A stretch of 64,000 nucleotides of DNA from Ophiura sarsii (GCA_035610835.1 CM069450.1:31223551-31287550); one strand, 5' to 3'. Counted from the first letter of the stretch, positions 61,001-64,000 are shown. Program-made: numbers and translations. Notes: generated by a model not told the origin, from the letters alone.

Positions 61001-62766
61001 TTTTGATATCTTGCCCAATTGTGTCTGGTTTTGATAGAACATGTCACATGTGGTTTTTATCTCTCTTTGCCTAAAAGTAATGCAAGCGTATGCATGCTAT
61101 TTCGGCACACGCATACGATTCATAATGTGCAAAGTTGCACCACAGGTTTTTGAATTAATTCGCTGCTGTTAGCAGGGTTACCAATTTAGAAGTGGCTGGC
61201 TTTAGTTGAGGAGTAATTCTCCAATAATTCAACTTTATCGCTAGTTTTGAGGAACACAATTTTACTCTGGAATACAAAATCATATTTGCAAATTCTACTG
61301 CATCTGCTTTAAATGTGACCAGTCACATTAAAAAGGACATGTTGTCGGCAAACACAGAAAGAGGACCATATATTTGGTGAAATATAACGAGAATTTTTTT
61401 TTAAAATATGCTTCTTCAAATCATATATTGTGATTACAATGTCCAATTACCTTCAACATGGTATCATTTCAAAGCTTAAAATGGGCTCCTTCAGATGATA
61501 CCAATAACTCGGATTTGACTCGGGCCTCCAACATGTCCTTTTTCTTTATGTAACATATTTCTTACCTGTAGTGAGCTCATTCTGTCATTGTGTATGTCTG
61601 TCATCTCATGGTCTGTGAGGGCGGTGCCGGTGGAATCACTAATCTCAAACCCCGCATAAAACTGTAGATTATCAAGCAGCTATATGGAAATGAATGAAGA
61701 GAATGCATTTGAAAGCTGTATCTAAACGTTATTCATAATTGGCGCATTTACGTGCTATCCCAACTGAGCATGCTCAGAGCAATTAGTGCTCCAAAACGAG
61801 GCCAGCGATATAGCCGAGACGAGAGTGATGTAGTTTTTCAATGTGGTGAACTTTGCACTGATCATAAAAAAGTCTTCATACTTCTGAGCTGTTCAATATT
61901 TGACCTAATTACATTTGTGAAATAAACTTGAACGTATAAACTATCTATTACACTAGTTTGAAATGAAATGTTTGCTGGTAACCGACACTATCTAGAAAAT
62001 GTAGAAGTTCACAGTTCAATACATTGCAGTAAAAGTATGAGATTGTAATGTTTATTGGCGCACTAATTGCTCTATTGAATGCTACTATTTTGGTGTTGAT
62101 TATAGGTGAACAACATTCATCATGCTTAAACTATTCAAACTATTTTCTTATACTGATTTCCTACAAACACCCAGTGAACAGTGATGCAGGGCAGGTAAGT
62201 TAGACCCCCCCCCTCCTGTGTTAAAAGTTTGAGTTTACAAACATTTTCCAATAAGTAGGGGTCATTTGGGTTTTTTTCCACCAATTTTCTTAAAAAGGGA
62301 GCCTTCAGGTAATATTCATTTAATAACAAAACAAATGTGGTCTTTCAGTGAAATACATAAATGGGGTCTTTTTAATGCCAACAACGTTGATGCATACCCT
62401 GTTGAAGTCAGTAGATTTCTTGAATTGAAACACTGGCATATTTTTTAAGATACAAAAGGTTGTTCCCCAATTTGCGATCTGAGGTTATAGGAAATTATCT
62501 ATATCTTAAATAACAGTGAGGCAGTATGACTACTGCAGCAAGTTCCACAACTCAAACAAACATAACAAACCTCGACTCATATCCCAACTTAAAAGGCATG
62601 GACACGAGCCGGTGCGGGACTCGAACCTGTGACCTTTCGATGTATATCTTACCTGTTTAAATAGTTGTCCCTCTTCTCTATTGGCCAGGTGTGACAGTCT
62701 GCACTTGACCACCACATGGGCGTCATCCATGACGGCATTGAAGAAACGACGTGTTGGCAGCTGAGC
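12940..62766 (-). CDS. AQR: Aquarius intron-binding spliceosomal RNA helicase gene, 3' part (27 exons, N-terminus outside window)
   Basis: Twenty-seven exons read on the minus strand join into about 1110 residues that follow the vertebrate aquarius protein from about human residue 260 (offset taken from the Walker A lysine, Lys829 in human) to the C-terminus. All introns are GT-AG and every junction keeps the frame. Aquarius is an Upf1-like SF1 ATPase/helicase that joins the spliceosome with the XAB2/ISY1/PPIE complex, contacts the intron upstream of the branch site and links splicing to snoRNP assembly and R-loop control (family knowledge). The helicase core is complete: Q motif in E14, Walker A GPPGTGKT in E15, motif Ia in E15/E16, motif II in E20, GDHHQLPP in E21, motifs IV-VI in E23-E25. 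The tail is about 115 residues shorter than in human. Introns run from 267 bp to 13.6 kb and are filled with transposons. The promoter is not in the window. Confidence 0.96.
13832..13894 (-). CDS. AQR: AQR exon E26 (C-terminal tail)
   Basis: The exon is 63 nt, phase 0/0: [21 protein letters not shown]. It corresponds to human [20 protein letters not shown] K. The acceptor is atatag and the donor is gtatgt. Similarity is weaker than in the core, but position, phase and the PTTRK/PATRK end support it. Confidence 0.9.
14997..15506. mobile_element. MITE of the cagggtgtatcagaa family, copy 1
   Basis: Ends caggatgtatcagaatgaac and gttcattctgatacaccctg are inverted. The sequence next to the left end (tttctaaaatacataaaaaa tac) is nearly identical to the copy at 43,331-44,043. 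It is preceded by TA and lies in the intron between E25 and E26. Confidence 0.88.
15598..16144. mobile_element. MITE of the cagggtgagtcaaaaa family with TA duplication
   Basis: Ends cagggtgagtcaaaaaaaag and cttttttttgactcaccctg are inverted, with TA on both sides. The right end stops about 45 bp before exon E25. No transposase frame is present. Confidence 0.9.
16192..16303 (-). CDS. AQR: AQR exon E25 (motif VI)
   Basis: The exon is 112 nt. It completes an arginine codon, then encodes [46 protein letters not shown] is motif VI with the arginine finger. The acceptor is ttaacag and the donor is gtaagt. The intron that follows contains two MITEs. Confidence 0.98.
16619..16796. mobile_element. 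Small foldback MITE
   Basis: ccctgttctatggg at the left is inverted as ccatagaacaggg at the right. The inner words gacctctcaggtaggttcgg also occur at 32,516-32,535, which marks a dispersed family. Confidence 0.65.
16944..17029 (-). CDS. AQR: AQR exon E24 (motif V)
   Basis: The exon is 86 nt with 28 codons plus two bases: [40 protein letters not shown] is motif V and is identical to vertebrate AQR. The acceptor is gacag and the donor is gtaagg. Confidence 0.98.
17705..17875 (-). CDS. AQR: AQR exon E23 (motif IV region)
   Basis: The exon is 171 nt, phase 0/0: [65 protein letters not shown] is the motif IV segment of RecA2. The acceptor is tttgtag and the donor is gtgggt. It is reached only by splicing across the minisatellite. 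Confidence 0.97.
18482..18562 (-). mobile_element. tRNA-like SINE fragment
   Basis: On the minus strand GGCTCGGGTTTGATTCCCGG forms a T-arm/B-box-like hairpin followed by GGCGGCAC. Only the 3' half of a tRNA-like head is convincing. Confidence 0.45.
18669..20994. repeat. 76-bp minisatellite with AABCD higher-order structure, derived from the AQR exon E22/5' splice-site junction
   Basis: Thirty tandem units of 76 bp precede the true exon: the exon-tail copies start at 18,716 and the real exon begins at 20,995, and 2,279 bp equals 30 x 76 minus a single-base deletion near 20,159. On the gene strand each unit carries 26 nt of exon E22, the donor GTAATACAG and about 50 bp more. Units fall into four types by the bases after the TTAGGG core: A (ggttatggtatccagg), B (ggttatgatatcaagg), C (ttaagtttatggtatcc) and D (ggttatggtatcaagg). 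The order is mostly AABCD repeated (once ABCD), giving a 380-bp higher-order period. The units next to the exon are more mixed (D, A, D, A, D, D). Confidence 0.97.
20995..21160 (-). CDS. AQR: AQR exon E22 (start of second RecA domain)
   Basis: The exon is 166 nt. It completes a serine codon, then encodes [55 protein letters not shown]. Human AQR has [20 protein letters not shown] and ESEPNPYFYQ. The donor is CAG/gtaata. The last 26 nt (20,995-21,020) with this donor are the seed of the 76-bp minisatellite that fills the next intron. Confidence 0.97.
21362..21772 (+). other. 136-codon open frame of unknown meaning
   Basis: An open frame on the strand opposite AQR, inside the intron between E21 and E22 and next to a palindromic MITE. 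The stretch [20 protein letters not shown] is rich in charged residues, but I recognise no family. It may be an old transposon fragment or chance. Confidence 0.2.
21790..22250. mobile_element. Palindromic MITE, about 460 bp
   Basis: Left words ttaagcggggtgtggaccct, gcctccgtaaaactg and gggttcaatgaatccaaccatgatcat are inverted on the right (atgatcatggttggattcat, cagttttacggaggc, gggtccacagcccccttaa). It lies in the intron between E21 and E22. Confidence 0.88.
22830..23017 (-). CDS. AQR: AQR exon E21 (motif III)
   Basis: The exon is 188 nt with 62 codons plus two bases. It reads [70 protein letters not shown] is motif III, which couples ATP hydrolysis to movement on RNA. The acceptor is ttcttag and the donor is gtgggt. 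Confidence 0.98.
23332..23418 (-). mobile_element. tRNA-like SINE head flanked by a 65-bp direct repeat
   Basis: On the minus strand TTAGCTCAATCGGTAGGAGTG is an A-box/D-arm-like block and CGGATCGAATCCG a B-box/T-arm, so the head is tRNA-like. About 65 bp recurs on both sides (gcccacatatgagctcggcc at 23,159 and gcccacataagagctcggtc at 23,430), which points to a tandem duplication of the whole unit. Confidence 0.65.
23614..23685 (-). CDS. AQR: AQR exon E20 (motif II)
   Basis: The exon is 72 nt, phase 0/0: [28 protein letters not shown] is helicase motif II (Walker B); human has MEEAA, so one alanine is serine here while the catalytic glutamate remains. The acceptor is tggcag and the donor is gtaagg. 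Confidence 0.96.
24339..24566 (-). CDS. AQR: AQR exon E19 (region leading into the RecA1 core)
   Basis: The exon is 228 nt, phase 0/0, 76 residues. It encodes [40 protein letters not shown] ... [20 protein letters not shown]. The [16 protein letters not shown] block is a hallmark of the family. The acceptor is attcag and the donor is gtgagg. Its 5' half and acceptor have a diverged second copy at 24,831-24,930. Confidence 0.97.
24623..24828. mobile_element. Short MITE with cagggt-type ends between the two E19 copies
   Basis: The ends are tacagggtatgtcaaaaaag and aataagacacaccctata, which are inverted and flanked by TA. The ends resemble the cagggtg...caccctg MITEs elsewhere in this window. 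It is about 200 bp and has no coding capacity. Confidence 0.7.
24831..24930 (-). repeat. Diverged copy of the 5' half of AQR exon E19 with its acceptor
   Basis: The segment parallels the right end of exon E19 and its flanking intron. On the gene strand it has ctttcag followed by a reading frame [25 protein letters not shown], compared with [20 protein letters not shown] in the real exon. It then runs into the MITE at 24,623-24,828 and meets a stop (TGA) about 10 codons later. A run of about 40 G follows at 24,919-24,961. It is a partial duplication of about 140 bp, with a MITE sitting at the junction. Confidence 0.85.
25386..25665. mobile_element. Foldback MITE with about 90-bp arms
   Basis: Left agggtgtatcagccctttta and cctaacgatataattccttttaacat are inverted on the right as atgttaaaaggaagtatact, taggaaac and taaaagggctggtattcac. 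It ends about 35 bp from exon E18. Confidence 0.8.
25702..25830 (-). CDS. AQR: AQR exon E18 (insertion between motifs Ia and II)
   Basis: The exon is 129 nt, phase 0/0: [43 protein letters not shown]. It is more divergent than its neighbours but keeps SRWE, FPFH and NAPQ of the human protein. The acceptor is atacag and the donor is gtaaga. Confidence 0.93.
26290..26482. repeat. Imperfect inverted repeat
   Basis: tatactatagtctatttggc...acagtgacgtaac is inverted as gttacgtcactgt...gccaaatagagtata. A loose fragment of the same family (tacgtcactgtccagaggaa) lies at 50,011-50,030. Confidence 0.75.
26565..26700 (-). CDS. AQR: AQR exon E17 (insertion between motifs Ia and II)
   Basis: The exon is 136 nt. 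It completes an arginine codon, then encodes [30 protein letters not shown] ... [12 protein letters not shown]. Human AQR has [45 protein letters not shown]. The acceptor is tttctag and the donor is gtaggg. Confidence 0.97.
27058..27403. repeat. Long near-perfect palindrome (arms about 150 bp)
   Basis: The left arm (aataaatgaagtcaaaagtg ... ttgtacaaattttcggccat ... atagatttgtttacattctg) returns inverted on the right (cagaatgtaaacaaatctat ... atggccgaaaatttgtacaa ... cacttttgacttcatttatt). The loop is about 55 bp around 27,210-27,265. It lies in the intron between E16 and E17. Confidence 0.93.
28047..28120 (+). mobile_element. SINE-like 'aagcgccgg' tail
   Basis: taataataatggtaatttataaagcgccggt...gacgctcatggcgcttcac resembles a tail type common in marine invertebrate SINEs. 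Relatives lie at 33,250-33,310 and 58,560-58,610. Placed by pattern only. Confidence 0.45.
28221..28600 (-). pseudogene. Non-LTR retrotransposon (CR1/L2-like) reverse transcriptase C-terminal remnant
   Basis: Two overlapping minus-strand frames encode [40 protein letters not shown] and then, after a frameshift, [19 protein letters not shown] ... LRSS ... [10 protein letters not shown]. These are the conserved C-terminal blocks of CR1/L2-type LINE polymerases ([21 protein letters not shown]). It is broken and 5' truncated. Confidence 0.88.
28709..28818 (-). CDS. AQR: AQR exon E16 (after motif Ia)
   Basis: The exon is 110 nt with 36 codons plus two bases: [36 protein letters not shown]. It matches human [36 protein letters not shown] almost exactly. 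The acceptor is atacag and the donor is gtatgg. Confidence 0.97.
29083..29458. repeat. Dispersed 350-bp repeat, copy 1
   Basis: The repeat starts taaaggtagatgttctgatt and ends ggaacatacacctttaaa, so it has short inverted ends. It shares long stretches (attttcaacttgatgttttc, cacattttagcctataa) with copies at 31,775-32,085 and 50,053-50,402. Non-coding. Confidence 0.85.
29610..30093. repeat. Tandem repeat (113-126 bp units) derived from the AQR exon E15/5' splice-site junction
   Basis: Three diverged copies of the 3' end of exon E15 with its donor lie left of the real exon. Copies of the donor (ctac on the plus strand) end at 29,731, 29,857 and 29,980, and the real one at 30,093. A further tail without donor starts near 29,617. 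Each unit has about 40 nt of exon-like sequence (aataagagttccctgctc) followed by about 80 bp of shared intron-like sequence (gatgatttacatgtctgctg). Confidence 0.92.
30094..30204 (-). CDS. AQR: AQR exon E15 (Walker A, motif I)
   Basis: The exon is 111 nt, phase 0/0: [45 protein letters not shown] is the phosphate-binding loop, and its lysine corresponds to human Lys829. THSNQ begins motif Ia. The acceptor is tcgtag and the donor is gtagga. The last roughly 40 nt of this exon with the donor are repeated in the intron to the left at 29.6-30.1 kb. Confidence 0.98.
30369..30628. mobile_element. MITE of the ttaggccaaacaaagaagaa family, copy 2
   Basis: Same ends as the copy at 11,449-11,703 (ttaggccaaacaaagaagaa and cagacctgtttctttgtttg gcctta) and the same inner words (gtgctgtgca, agcttaca). 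It sits in the intron between E14 and E15. Confidence 0.88.
31402..31627 (-). CDS. AQR: AQR exon E14 (basic/acidic linker and Q motif)
   Basis: The exon is 226 nt. It reads [20 protein letters not shown], then an acidic stretch, then [20 protein letters not shown] and [19 protein letters not shown]. The [12 protein letters not shown] segment matches the lysine-rich, NLS-like linker of human AQR. TPTQ is the Q motif that contacts adenine in SF1 helicases. The acceptor is atcacag and the donor is gtaagt. Confidence 0.97.
31775..32085. repeat. Dispersed 350-bp repeat, copy 2 (3' end worn)
   Basis: taaaggtaggtgttctgatt, ttcaacttgatgttttctat and ttttacagatataatgagaa match the copy at 29,083. The far end is degraded. 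It lies in the intron between E13 and E14. Confidence 0.8.
32174..32305 (-). CDS. AQR: AQR exon E13 (linker before the helicase core)
   Basis: The exon is 132 nt. One base completes the codon from E12, then it encodes [31 protein letters not shown] ... LQKPPF. Human AQR has [27 protein letters not shown]. The acceptor is atcccag and the donor is gtgaga. Confidence 0.96.
32349..32480 (+). pseudogene. Possible Penelope-like element remnant
   Basis: A short frame reads [20 protein letters not shown]. The pattern 'xx-IKEAIxxR' resembles the end of Penelope-like retroelement proteins, but only a few residues support this. It is antisense to AQR beside exon E13. Confidence 0.3.
33072..33440. mobile_element. 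Inverted-repeat element carrying a 'tatatagcgcc' SINE-like core
   Basis: Ends taggccaacaaaattaaata ctttgtccc and gacaaagtattggcctta are loosely inverted. Inside, an (AAT)n run is followed by cagtatttatatagcgcctt and caaagcgctgtg, the common SINE-like hairpin tail. Confidence 0.55.
33460..33569 (-). CDS. AQR: AQR exon E12 (linker before the helicase core)
   Basis: The exon is 110 nt with 36 codons plus two bases: [36 protein letters not shown]. It matches human [30 protein letters not shown]. The acceptor is attgcag and the donor is gtaagg. Confidence 0.97.
34302..35008. repeat. 22-bp satellite built on the palindrome atgaatattcat
   Basis: About 32 units of 22 bp, consensus tcatgaatattcattgtgta cc. 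The central block is almost perfectly homogeneous while both edges are diverged (gcgcacc, gcgtaca). Each unit contains the 12-bp palindrome atgaatattcat. It lies in the large intron between E11 and E12. Confidence 0.96.
35010..38790. other. Large-intron sequence without recognised genes
   Basis: Mostly AT-rich and apparently single-copy. A fragment of a dispersed repeat (cgggcccgacagaccca ... accggaccgaccctac) lies at 36,500-36,640. Open frames here are short and show no family features. Confidence 0.6.
38800..39250. mobile_element. Foldback element centred at about 39,012
   Basis: gttgttttgttgcaaaaggg cctgtgtcc at the left is inverted as ggatacaggcccttttgcaa caaaacaac. Outer words (tttcaaggaaa, atgtatagg) continue the pairing for about 130 bp. 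Additional ttgcaaaagggc words at 38,807 and 39,231 suggest nested copies. Confidence 0.85.
39560..39810. repeat. GC-rich dispersed repeat with TCTGTCTGTTTGTCTG lead
   Basis: tataatacgctactctctgt is followed by a (tctg/tttg) run, a GC-rich body and cgtacgaggtcaaaggtcat. The lead resembles ends seen in some Helitron-like elements, but no matching hairpin end is visible. Confidence 0.35.
40018..40340. mobile_element. Inverted-repeat element, about 320 bp
   Basis: cagcatagaattggtggcgc t at the left is inverted as agcgcccccaaacctatgct g at the right. CpG-rich words flank both ends. Confidence 0.6.
41340..43270. other. Large-intron sequence without recognised genes
   Basis: Contains a short palindrome of gcctataggctagcctaggc type at 41,457-41,487, a G-rich ctcccgggactcg block and a poly-C run at about 42,498-42,514. 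No supported exon. Confidence 0.55.
43331..44043. mobile_element. MITE of the cagggtgtatcagaa family, copy 2
   Basis: Ends cagggtgtatcagaaagaac and gttctttctgatacaccctg are perfect inverted repeats flanked by TA. The interior shares long stretches with the copy at 14,997-15,506 (cttatgaaagctgg, cgcaagatatatgtgaaaac). It may be nested in a related end at about 43,281. Confidence 0.92.
44050..47130. other. Large-intron sequence without recognised genes
   Basis: Apart from the hairpin at 45,587 and a G run at 44,577 I see no exon. Two similar blocks with tatgcaaatgag occur at 46,402 and 46,493. Open frames are short and unlike known families. Confidence 0.55.
45587..45653. repeat. Nearly perfect hairpin, 29-bp arms with one mismatch
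   Basis: taataaaatgatataataag actaatact pairs with agtattagttttattatatc attttatta around a 9-base loop (ggaactata). The word ttactcaataattat flanks it on both sides (45,544 and 45,650). Confidence 0.93.
47212..47378 (-). CDS. AQR: AQR exon E11 (beta-barrel region)
   Basis: The exon is 167 nt. It completes a glycine codon, then encodes [27 protein letters not shown] ... [20 protein letters not shown], as in human ([17 protein letters not shown]). The acceptor is ccgtcag and the donor is gtaaaa. The next intron downstream is the longest in the gene (13,642 bp). Confidence 0.97.
47403..48047. mobile_element. MITE with cagggtgtcccagaa ends
   Basis: Ends cagggtgtcccagaatgatt and gatctttctgggataccctg are inverted. 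It starts about 25 bp from the E11 acceptor. It belongs to the same broad cagggt superfamily as the other MITEs here, with different inner sequence. Confidence 0.8.
48050..49730. other. Intron sequence between E10 and E11 without recognised genes
   Basis: Contains a repeat fragment gatcgaccttattttaacgc cgaccct near 48,270. No exon was recognised, and E11 joins E10 directly in frame. Confidence 0.55.
49737..49904 (-). CDS. AQR: AQR exon E10 (beta-barrel region)
   Basis: The exon is 168 nt with phases 2 and 1. It encodes [20 protein letters not shown] ... [20 protein letters not shown] ... GRVIEE. The [15 protein letters not shown] block is nearly invariant in aquarius. The acceptor is tttgcag and the donor is gtatgg. 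Confidence 0.97.
50053..50402. repeat. Dispersed 350-bp repeat, copy 3
   Basis: Closely matches the copy at 29,083 from ttgctggcctgattttcaac to ggaacatacacctttaaa. It lies in the intron between E9 and E10. Confidence 0.85.
50839..50938 (-). CDS. AQR: AQR exon E9 (beta-barrel region)
   Basis: The exon is 100 nt with 33 codons plus one base. It reads [20 protein letters not shown] followed by [13 protein letters not shown]. Human AQR has [32 protein letters not shown]. The acceptor is gacag and the donor is gtaagt. Confidence 0.95.
51382..53860. repeat. 29-bp minisatellite split by a 2.1-kb insertion
   Basis: Eight units of tcaggtttaatccttcttcg ggcttagta start at 51,382 and repeat every 29 bp to 51,610. 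The array resumes at 53,761 with about four units. Between them sits the TIR element at 51,611-53,753. Third and later units alternate cttagta and cttatta. Confidence 0.95.
51611..53753. mobile_element. 2.1-kb non-autonomous TIR element inserted in the 29-bp array
   Basis: Ends tgcaggcgtcaattc and gaattgacgcctgca are perfect 15-bp inverted repeats, extendable to ttatgcagg...cctgcataa. The inside has degenerate repeats of aagcttcaccatta at 51,720-51,990 and an AT-rich repeat of cattttttaaagttttc with tgttaacgttttttattatt at 52,070-52,740. No transposase is seen. The target duplication is ambiguous (TA or TTA). Confidence 0.85.
53879..53905 (-). CDS. AQR: AQR micro-exon E8 (27 nt)
   Basis: This nine-codon exon encodes PITAFSVVE, matching human PIVAFTVVE, and joins E7 (GGWARMAQ) to E9 (VAKPNIGEN). 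It is phase 0/0, with acceptor tttcag and donor gtgagt. It lies at the edge of the 29-bp minisatellite and TIR-element block, so automatic gene models may miss it. Confidence 0.9.
54173..54273 (-). CDS. AQR: AQR exon E7 (stalk/beta-barrel region)
   Basis: The exon is 101 nt. It completes a tyrosine codon with E6 and reads [20 protein letters not shown], ending GGWARMAQ. Human AQR has EIRQDIEDSVSRMKPW and GGWARMAQ. The acceptor is tattcag and the donor is gtaaag. Confidence 0.96.
54511..54995 (+). pseudogene. CR1/L2-like LINE 3' end with polymerase C-terminus
   Basis: The frame reads [42 protein letters not shown] ... [18 protein letters not shown] ... [12 protein letters not shown] and stops. 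It is followed by agcgcactggggtcttgcga and a short TTAT/TTATTATTA tail at 54,960-54,990, as expected for a 5'-truncated LINE insertion. It is antisense to AQR in the intron between E6 and E7. Confidence 0.9.
55352..55444 (-). CDS. AQR: AQR exon E6 (stalk region)
   Basis: The exon is 93 nt, phases 2 and 1. It encodes [20 protein letters not shown] followed by [10 protein letters not shown], almost identical to human AQR. The acceptor is gttgcag and the donor is gtaagt. Confidence 0.97.
55575..55925 (+). pseudogene. Second LINE 3' end fragment
   Basis: A short frame [23 protein letters not shown], interrupted by a stop, then LKTHFFKIA and a stop, has the same C-terminal pattern as the LINE at 54,511. 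The 3' end is a loose ATTATT tail near 55,905-55,922. More decayed. Confidence 0.75.
56068..56140 (+). mobile_element. tRNA-Asp(GTC)-like SINE head or tRNA pseudogene
   Basis: The block has GTGGCTGAGTGGTTG (A box), CGCCTGTCACACGGC (anticodon arm with GTC) and CCGGGTTCAATTCCCGG (strong T arm/B box). The 5' and 3' acceptor strands do not pair well, which argues against an active tRNA gene. Confidence 0.6.
56703..57045 (+). mobile_element. tRNA-headed SINE
   Basis: Head: TGGTCTAGTGGATAG (A box) and GAGTTCGAGCCC (B box). The body has ccttaggcaaggtacttagt ctcaattgcc, then a variable part ending gatatagggcgctgtgtaca. The insertion ends about 20 bp from the E5 donor, antisense to AQR. Confidence 0.8.
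57063..57183 (-). CDS. AQR: AQR exon E5 (region joining helical and stalk parts)
   Basis: The exon is 121 nt with 40 codons plus one base. It reads [20 protein letters not shown] and ends [11 protein letters not shown], close to human [20 protein letters not shown]. The donor (gtaagt) lies about 20 bp from the 3' end of a tRNA-headed SINE in the next intron. Confidence 0.97.
57211..57779. mobile_element. MITE with long arms, about 570 bp
   Basis: tacagtcatcaaaaaaagta actatacaggtaataaat at the left is inverted as atttattacctgtatagtta ctttttttgatgactgta. Inner words (ttgttgaaaaatttattttc, gcacgctaggatcgg) also pair with the right arm. It lies next to exon E5. Confidence 0.93.
58286..58388 (-). 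CDS. AQR: AQR exon E4 (N-terminal helical region)
   Basis: The exon is 103 nt: one base finishing the E3 codon, then 34 codons [20 protein letters not shown] ... DKQFLLELM. It matches the human stretch ending FDKEFLLELL. The acceptor is ttttcag and the donor is gtaaga. Confidence 0.95.
58560..58870 (-). mobile_element. tRNA-headed SINE, minus strand
   Basis: On the minus strand ACAAAGGTTGTGAGTTCTAG TCCCACTACAGCC resembles the B-box half of the SINE at 56,703, followed by gtatcccttggcaagatact. It ends in a hairpin tail (aaagcgctttgggac...agcgcta) and an AT-rich run at 58,560. Confidence 0.7.
59210..59313 (-). CDS. AQR: AQR exon E3 (N-terminal helical region)
   Basis: The exon is 104 nt with 34 codons plus two bases that complete a serine with E4. 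It begins [20 protein letters not shown] and continues [14 protein letters not shown], matching the RAAFAHFPELYDFALSNV region of human AQR. The acceptor is accccag and the donor is gtaaat. Confidence 0.94.
59880..61050. repeat. Diverged long inverted repeat
   Basis: attcgctgtcaaaccagacac and gggcagagctccaaactgag aaatagccc at the left are inverted as gtgtctggttttgata and gggcgatatctcagtttgga g at the right. The arms are worn, and it may be an old foldback element in the intron between E2 and E3. Confidence 0.5.
61311..61560. mobile_element. MITE with tgtgaccagtcaca end
   Basis: aaatgtgaccagtcacatta aaaaggacatgttg at the left pairs in part with caacatgtcctttttcttta tgtaac at the right. The same tgtgac..gtcaca palindrome occurs near 26,998-27,011. 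It ends about 5 bp from the E2 donor side. Confidence 0.65.
61566..61679 (-). CDS. AQR: AQR exon E2 (N-terminal helical region)
   Basis: The exon is 114 nt, phase 0/0, and gives 38 residues: [20 protein letters not shown] followed by [18 protein letters not shown]. This aligns without gaps to vertebrate AQR (LLDMLKFYTGFEI...). The acceptor is catatag and the donor is gtaaga. Confidence 0.95.
62578..62652 (-). mobile_element. tRNA-like SINE remnant abutting the E1 donor
   Basis: On the minus strand, straight after the donor, the sequence has AAGGTCACAGGTTCGAGTCC CGCACCGGC, a T-arm/B-box-like block. It is the 3' half of a tRNA-like head with an eroded 5' half. Confidence 0.5.
62653..62766 (-). 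CDS. AQR: AQR exon E1 of the window (N-terminal helical region)
   Basis: The exon is 114 nt, phase 0 at both ends, and encodes 38 residues. It starts [20 protein letters not shown] and ends GQLFKQ, matching the LLPTRRWFNTILDDSHLLV part of vertebrate AQR. The acceptor is ...caacag before GCT, and the donor is gtaaga. Earlier exons lie beyond 64,000. A tRNA-like SINE remnant directly abuts the donor. Confidence 0.93.
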
Positions 62767-63859
62767 CTGTTGATCATCATACAGGAATAAAACATGTTGT
62801 CAATAGTATACAAGATATAGTTAACTCTGCATATAGCAAGGGCAAGTGAAAATGTTTAGAAAAGTTAAACACTTATTTCTAGGCAATCAGATTTTAAATT
62901 GAAACGACGTAATCCATTATTTTTTTCCAATTTCTGTAATCTATCTCACAAGGACCTGTTAAGCAAAAGGTGGGCCTTTAGTTACTTGTTATAGCCAATT
63001 TCCATCTTTTATATATTTCCAAGCATTTTCTTCTTTGCATAGGGTTTTGAGCAAAAGTCACAATGGCAAACATTGGAAAAAACAAACCCTAAACCCCAAA
63101 AACATAACACCAGTCAATTGCTTGCTAAAAAGGCTTACATATAGTATATCTATATACTAATTTTCGGAACATGGCTTTATTAGATAGTTCAATATAATTT
63201 TACACTCGCGTCCCTCTTCAACTGAAAAAGCGTGGTAATTGCGCCTCTAATACACGAGCTAATTAGATAGTTCAATGCCCGTTTTTTCCCGTTTTCAGAC
63301 ATGCGCAGAAAGGATCACATGTGAAAATCCGAAATGTTGAATTTCTTTTACTCGGGTAGCTACTGTTCGGACAAAAAAATGTGGTTTTCGGAGTGAGTGA
63401 TGACATATGGTCTTCACCCAAAATATTTTCTTCAGAGATATAGCTACATTTCTGTATATGCGGCTGTTTGTTATTCTTAAAGATCGCATGAGTACAAGCA
63501 TTTCTACGGGACTAGACGCCCGACAAATAAAAATATTTCACGACATTTTCTAAATGTAAACAAAAACTCTTACACAGATCTTAAAGTGACACTTTCACAT
63601 TAGTAACATAGATGAACGCGGAGTTTGCTAACGATAAAGAAACTGGCGGTACCATAACAACCGTTTCTATGTTGTGCTGCGCAACGGCGTTTAACATGGC
63701 GCACGCGGTTCGGCGCACACGTAATAACGCAGACAAAAAGTGTACGCGTTTGTGGCGCAAACCGTGCACATTGTAACGGGGCAGAGTGAAAGCAGACAGT
63801 CCGTACACTCTTAGAAAAAGGATGCTTCAGGGGTTCTTGGCTGTCCCGTATATGAAACC

Positions 63860-64000
63860 CTTTATAGCACCTTAAAAGGTTCTAAAAAGAACCATTTTAA
63901 AGTTCAAAGTGGGCAAAATATGGGCAAACATTGGTCTTTAGAACCTCTAAAGGTTCTCTACAGAACCTTTTGGCTTTGGGGGCCTTTAAAATCAAAGAAC
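63860..64000. mobile_element. Partial repeat with aaaggttct palindromes, cut by the window edge
   Basis: ccttaaaaggttctaaaaag aaccattttaaa and aacctctaaaggttctctac agaacc are repeated inverted words typical of a DNA-transposon end. The other end is outside the window. Confidence 0.45.

Overview
This is a 64 kb piece of an animal nuclear genome. It is AT-rich and full of repeats, and its main content is one multi-exon gene on the minus strand. The gene is the 3' part of aquarius (AQR, also called IBP160 or EMB-4), the SF1/Upf1-like RNA helicase of the spliceosome that binds introns. I recognise it by direct reading of 27 exons joined by GT-AG introns with consistent phases. They encode about 1110 residues, roughly from human residue 260 to the C-terminus. 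All helicase motifs are present. The first exons (about 260 residues), the promoter and the start codon lie beyond the right edge. The density of palindromic MITEs, CR1/L2-type LINE ends, tRNA-headed SINEs and 'tatagcgcc' SINE tails suggests a large-genome marine invertebrate, possibly an echinoderm or hemichordate. The phylum is an inference that I cannot prove from this window.

Layout, following the gene from right to left: 62.8-64.0 kb is a repeat-rich upstream intron; 62.8-47.2 kb holds exons E1-E11 (N-terminal helical, stalk and beta-barrel regions); 47.2-33.6 kb is a single 13.6 kb intron with no second gene that I can see; 33.6-22.8 kb holds E12-E21 (linker, Q motif, Walker A, motifs Ia, II and III); 22.8-12.9 kb holds E22-E27 (second RecA domain, motifs IV, V and VI, and a short tail ending in TAA). 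A possible further terminal exon starts at 12,454. From 1 to about 12.4 kb is downstream intergenic DNA with nested MITEs and no convincing gene.

The most striking feature is that pieces of this gene's own exon-splice-site junctions have been copied into its introns at three places. (1) The last 26 nt of exon E22 with its 5' splice site is repeated 30 more times in a 76-bp minisatellite (18.67-20.99 kb). The array has a five-unit higher-order order AABCD (380 bp), and every unit also carries a telomere-like TTAGGG core. (2) The 3' end of the Walker A exon E15 with its 5' splice site is repeated in about 120-bp units at 29.6-30.1 kb. (3) The 5' half of exon E19 with its 3' splice site is duplicated at 24.83-24.93 kb, next to a MITE. 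A spliceosomal helicase gene loaded with decoy copies of its own splice sites is unusual. Whether this affects splicing is a hypothesis.

Other notable structure includes a 22-bp satellite built around a 12-bp palindrome (34.3-35.0 kb), a 2.1 kb TIR element inserted in a 29-bp minisatellite (51.4-53.9 kb), and many long inverted repeats.
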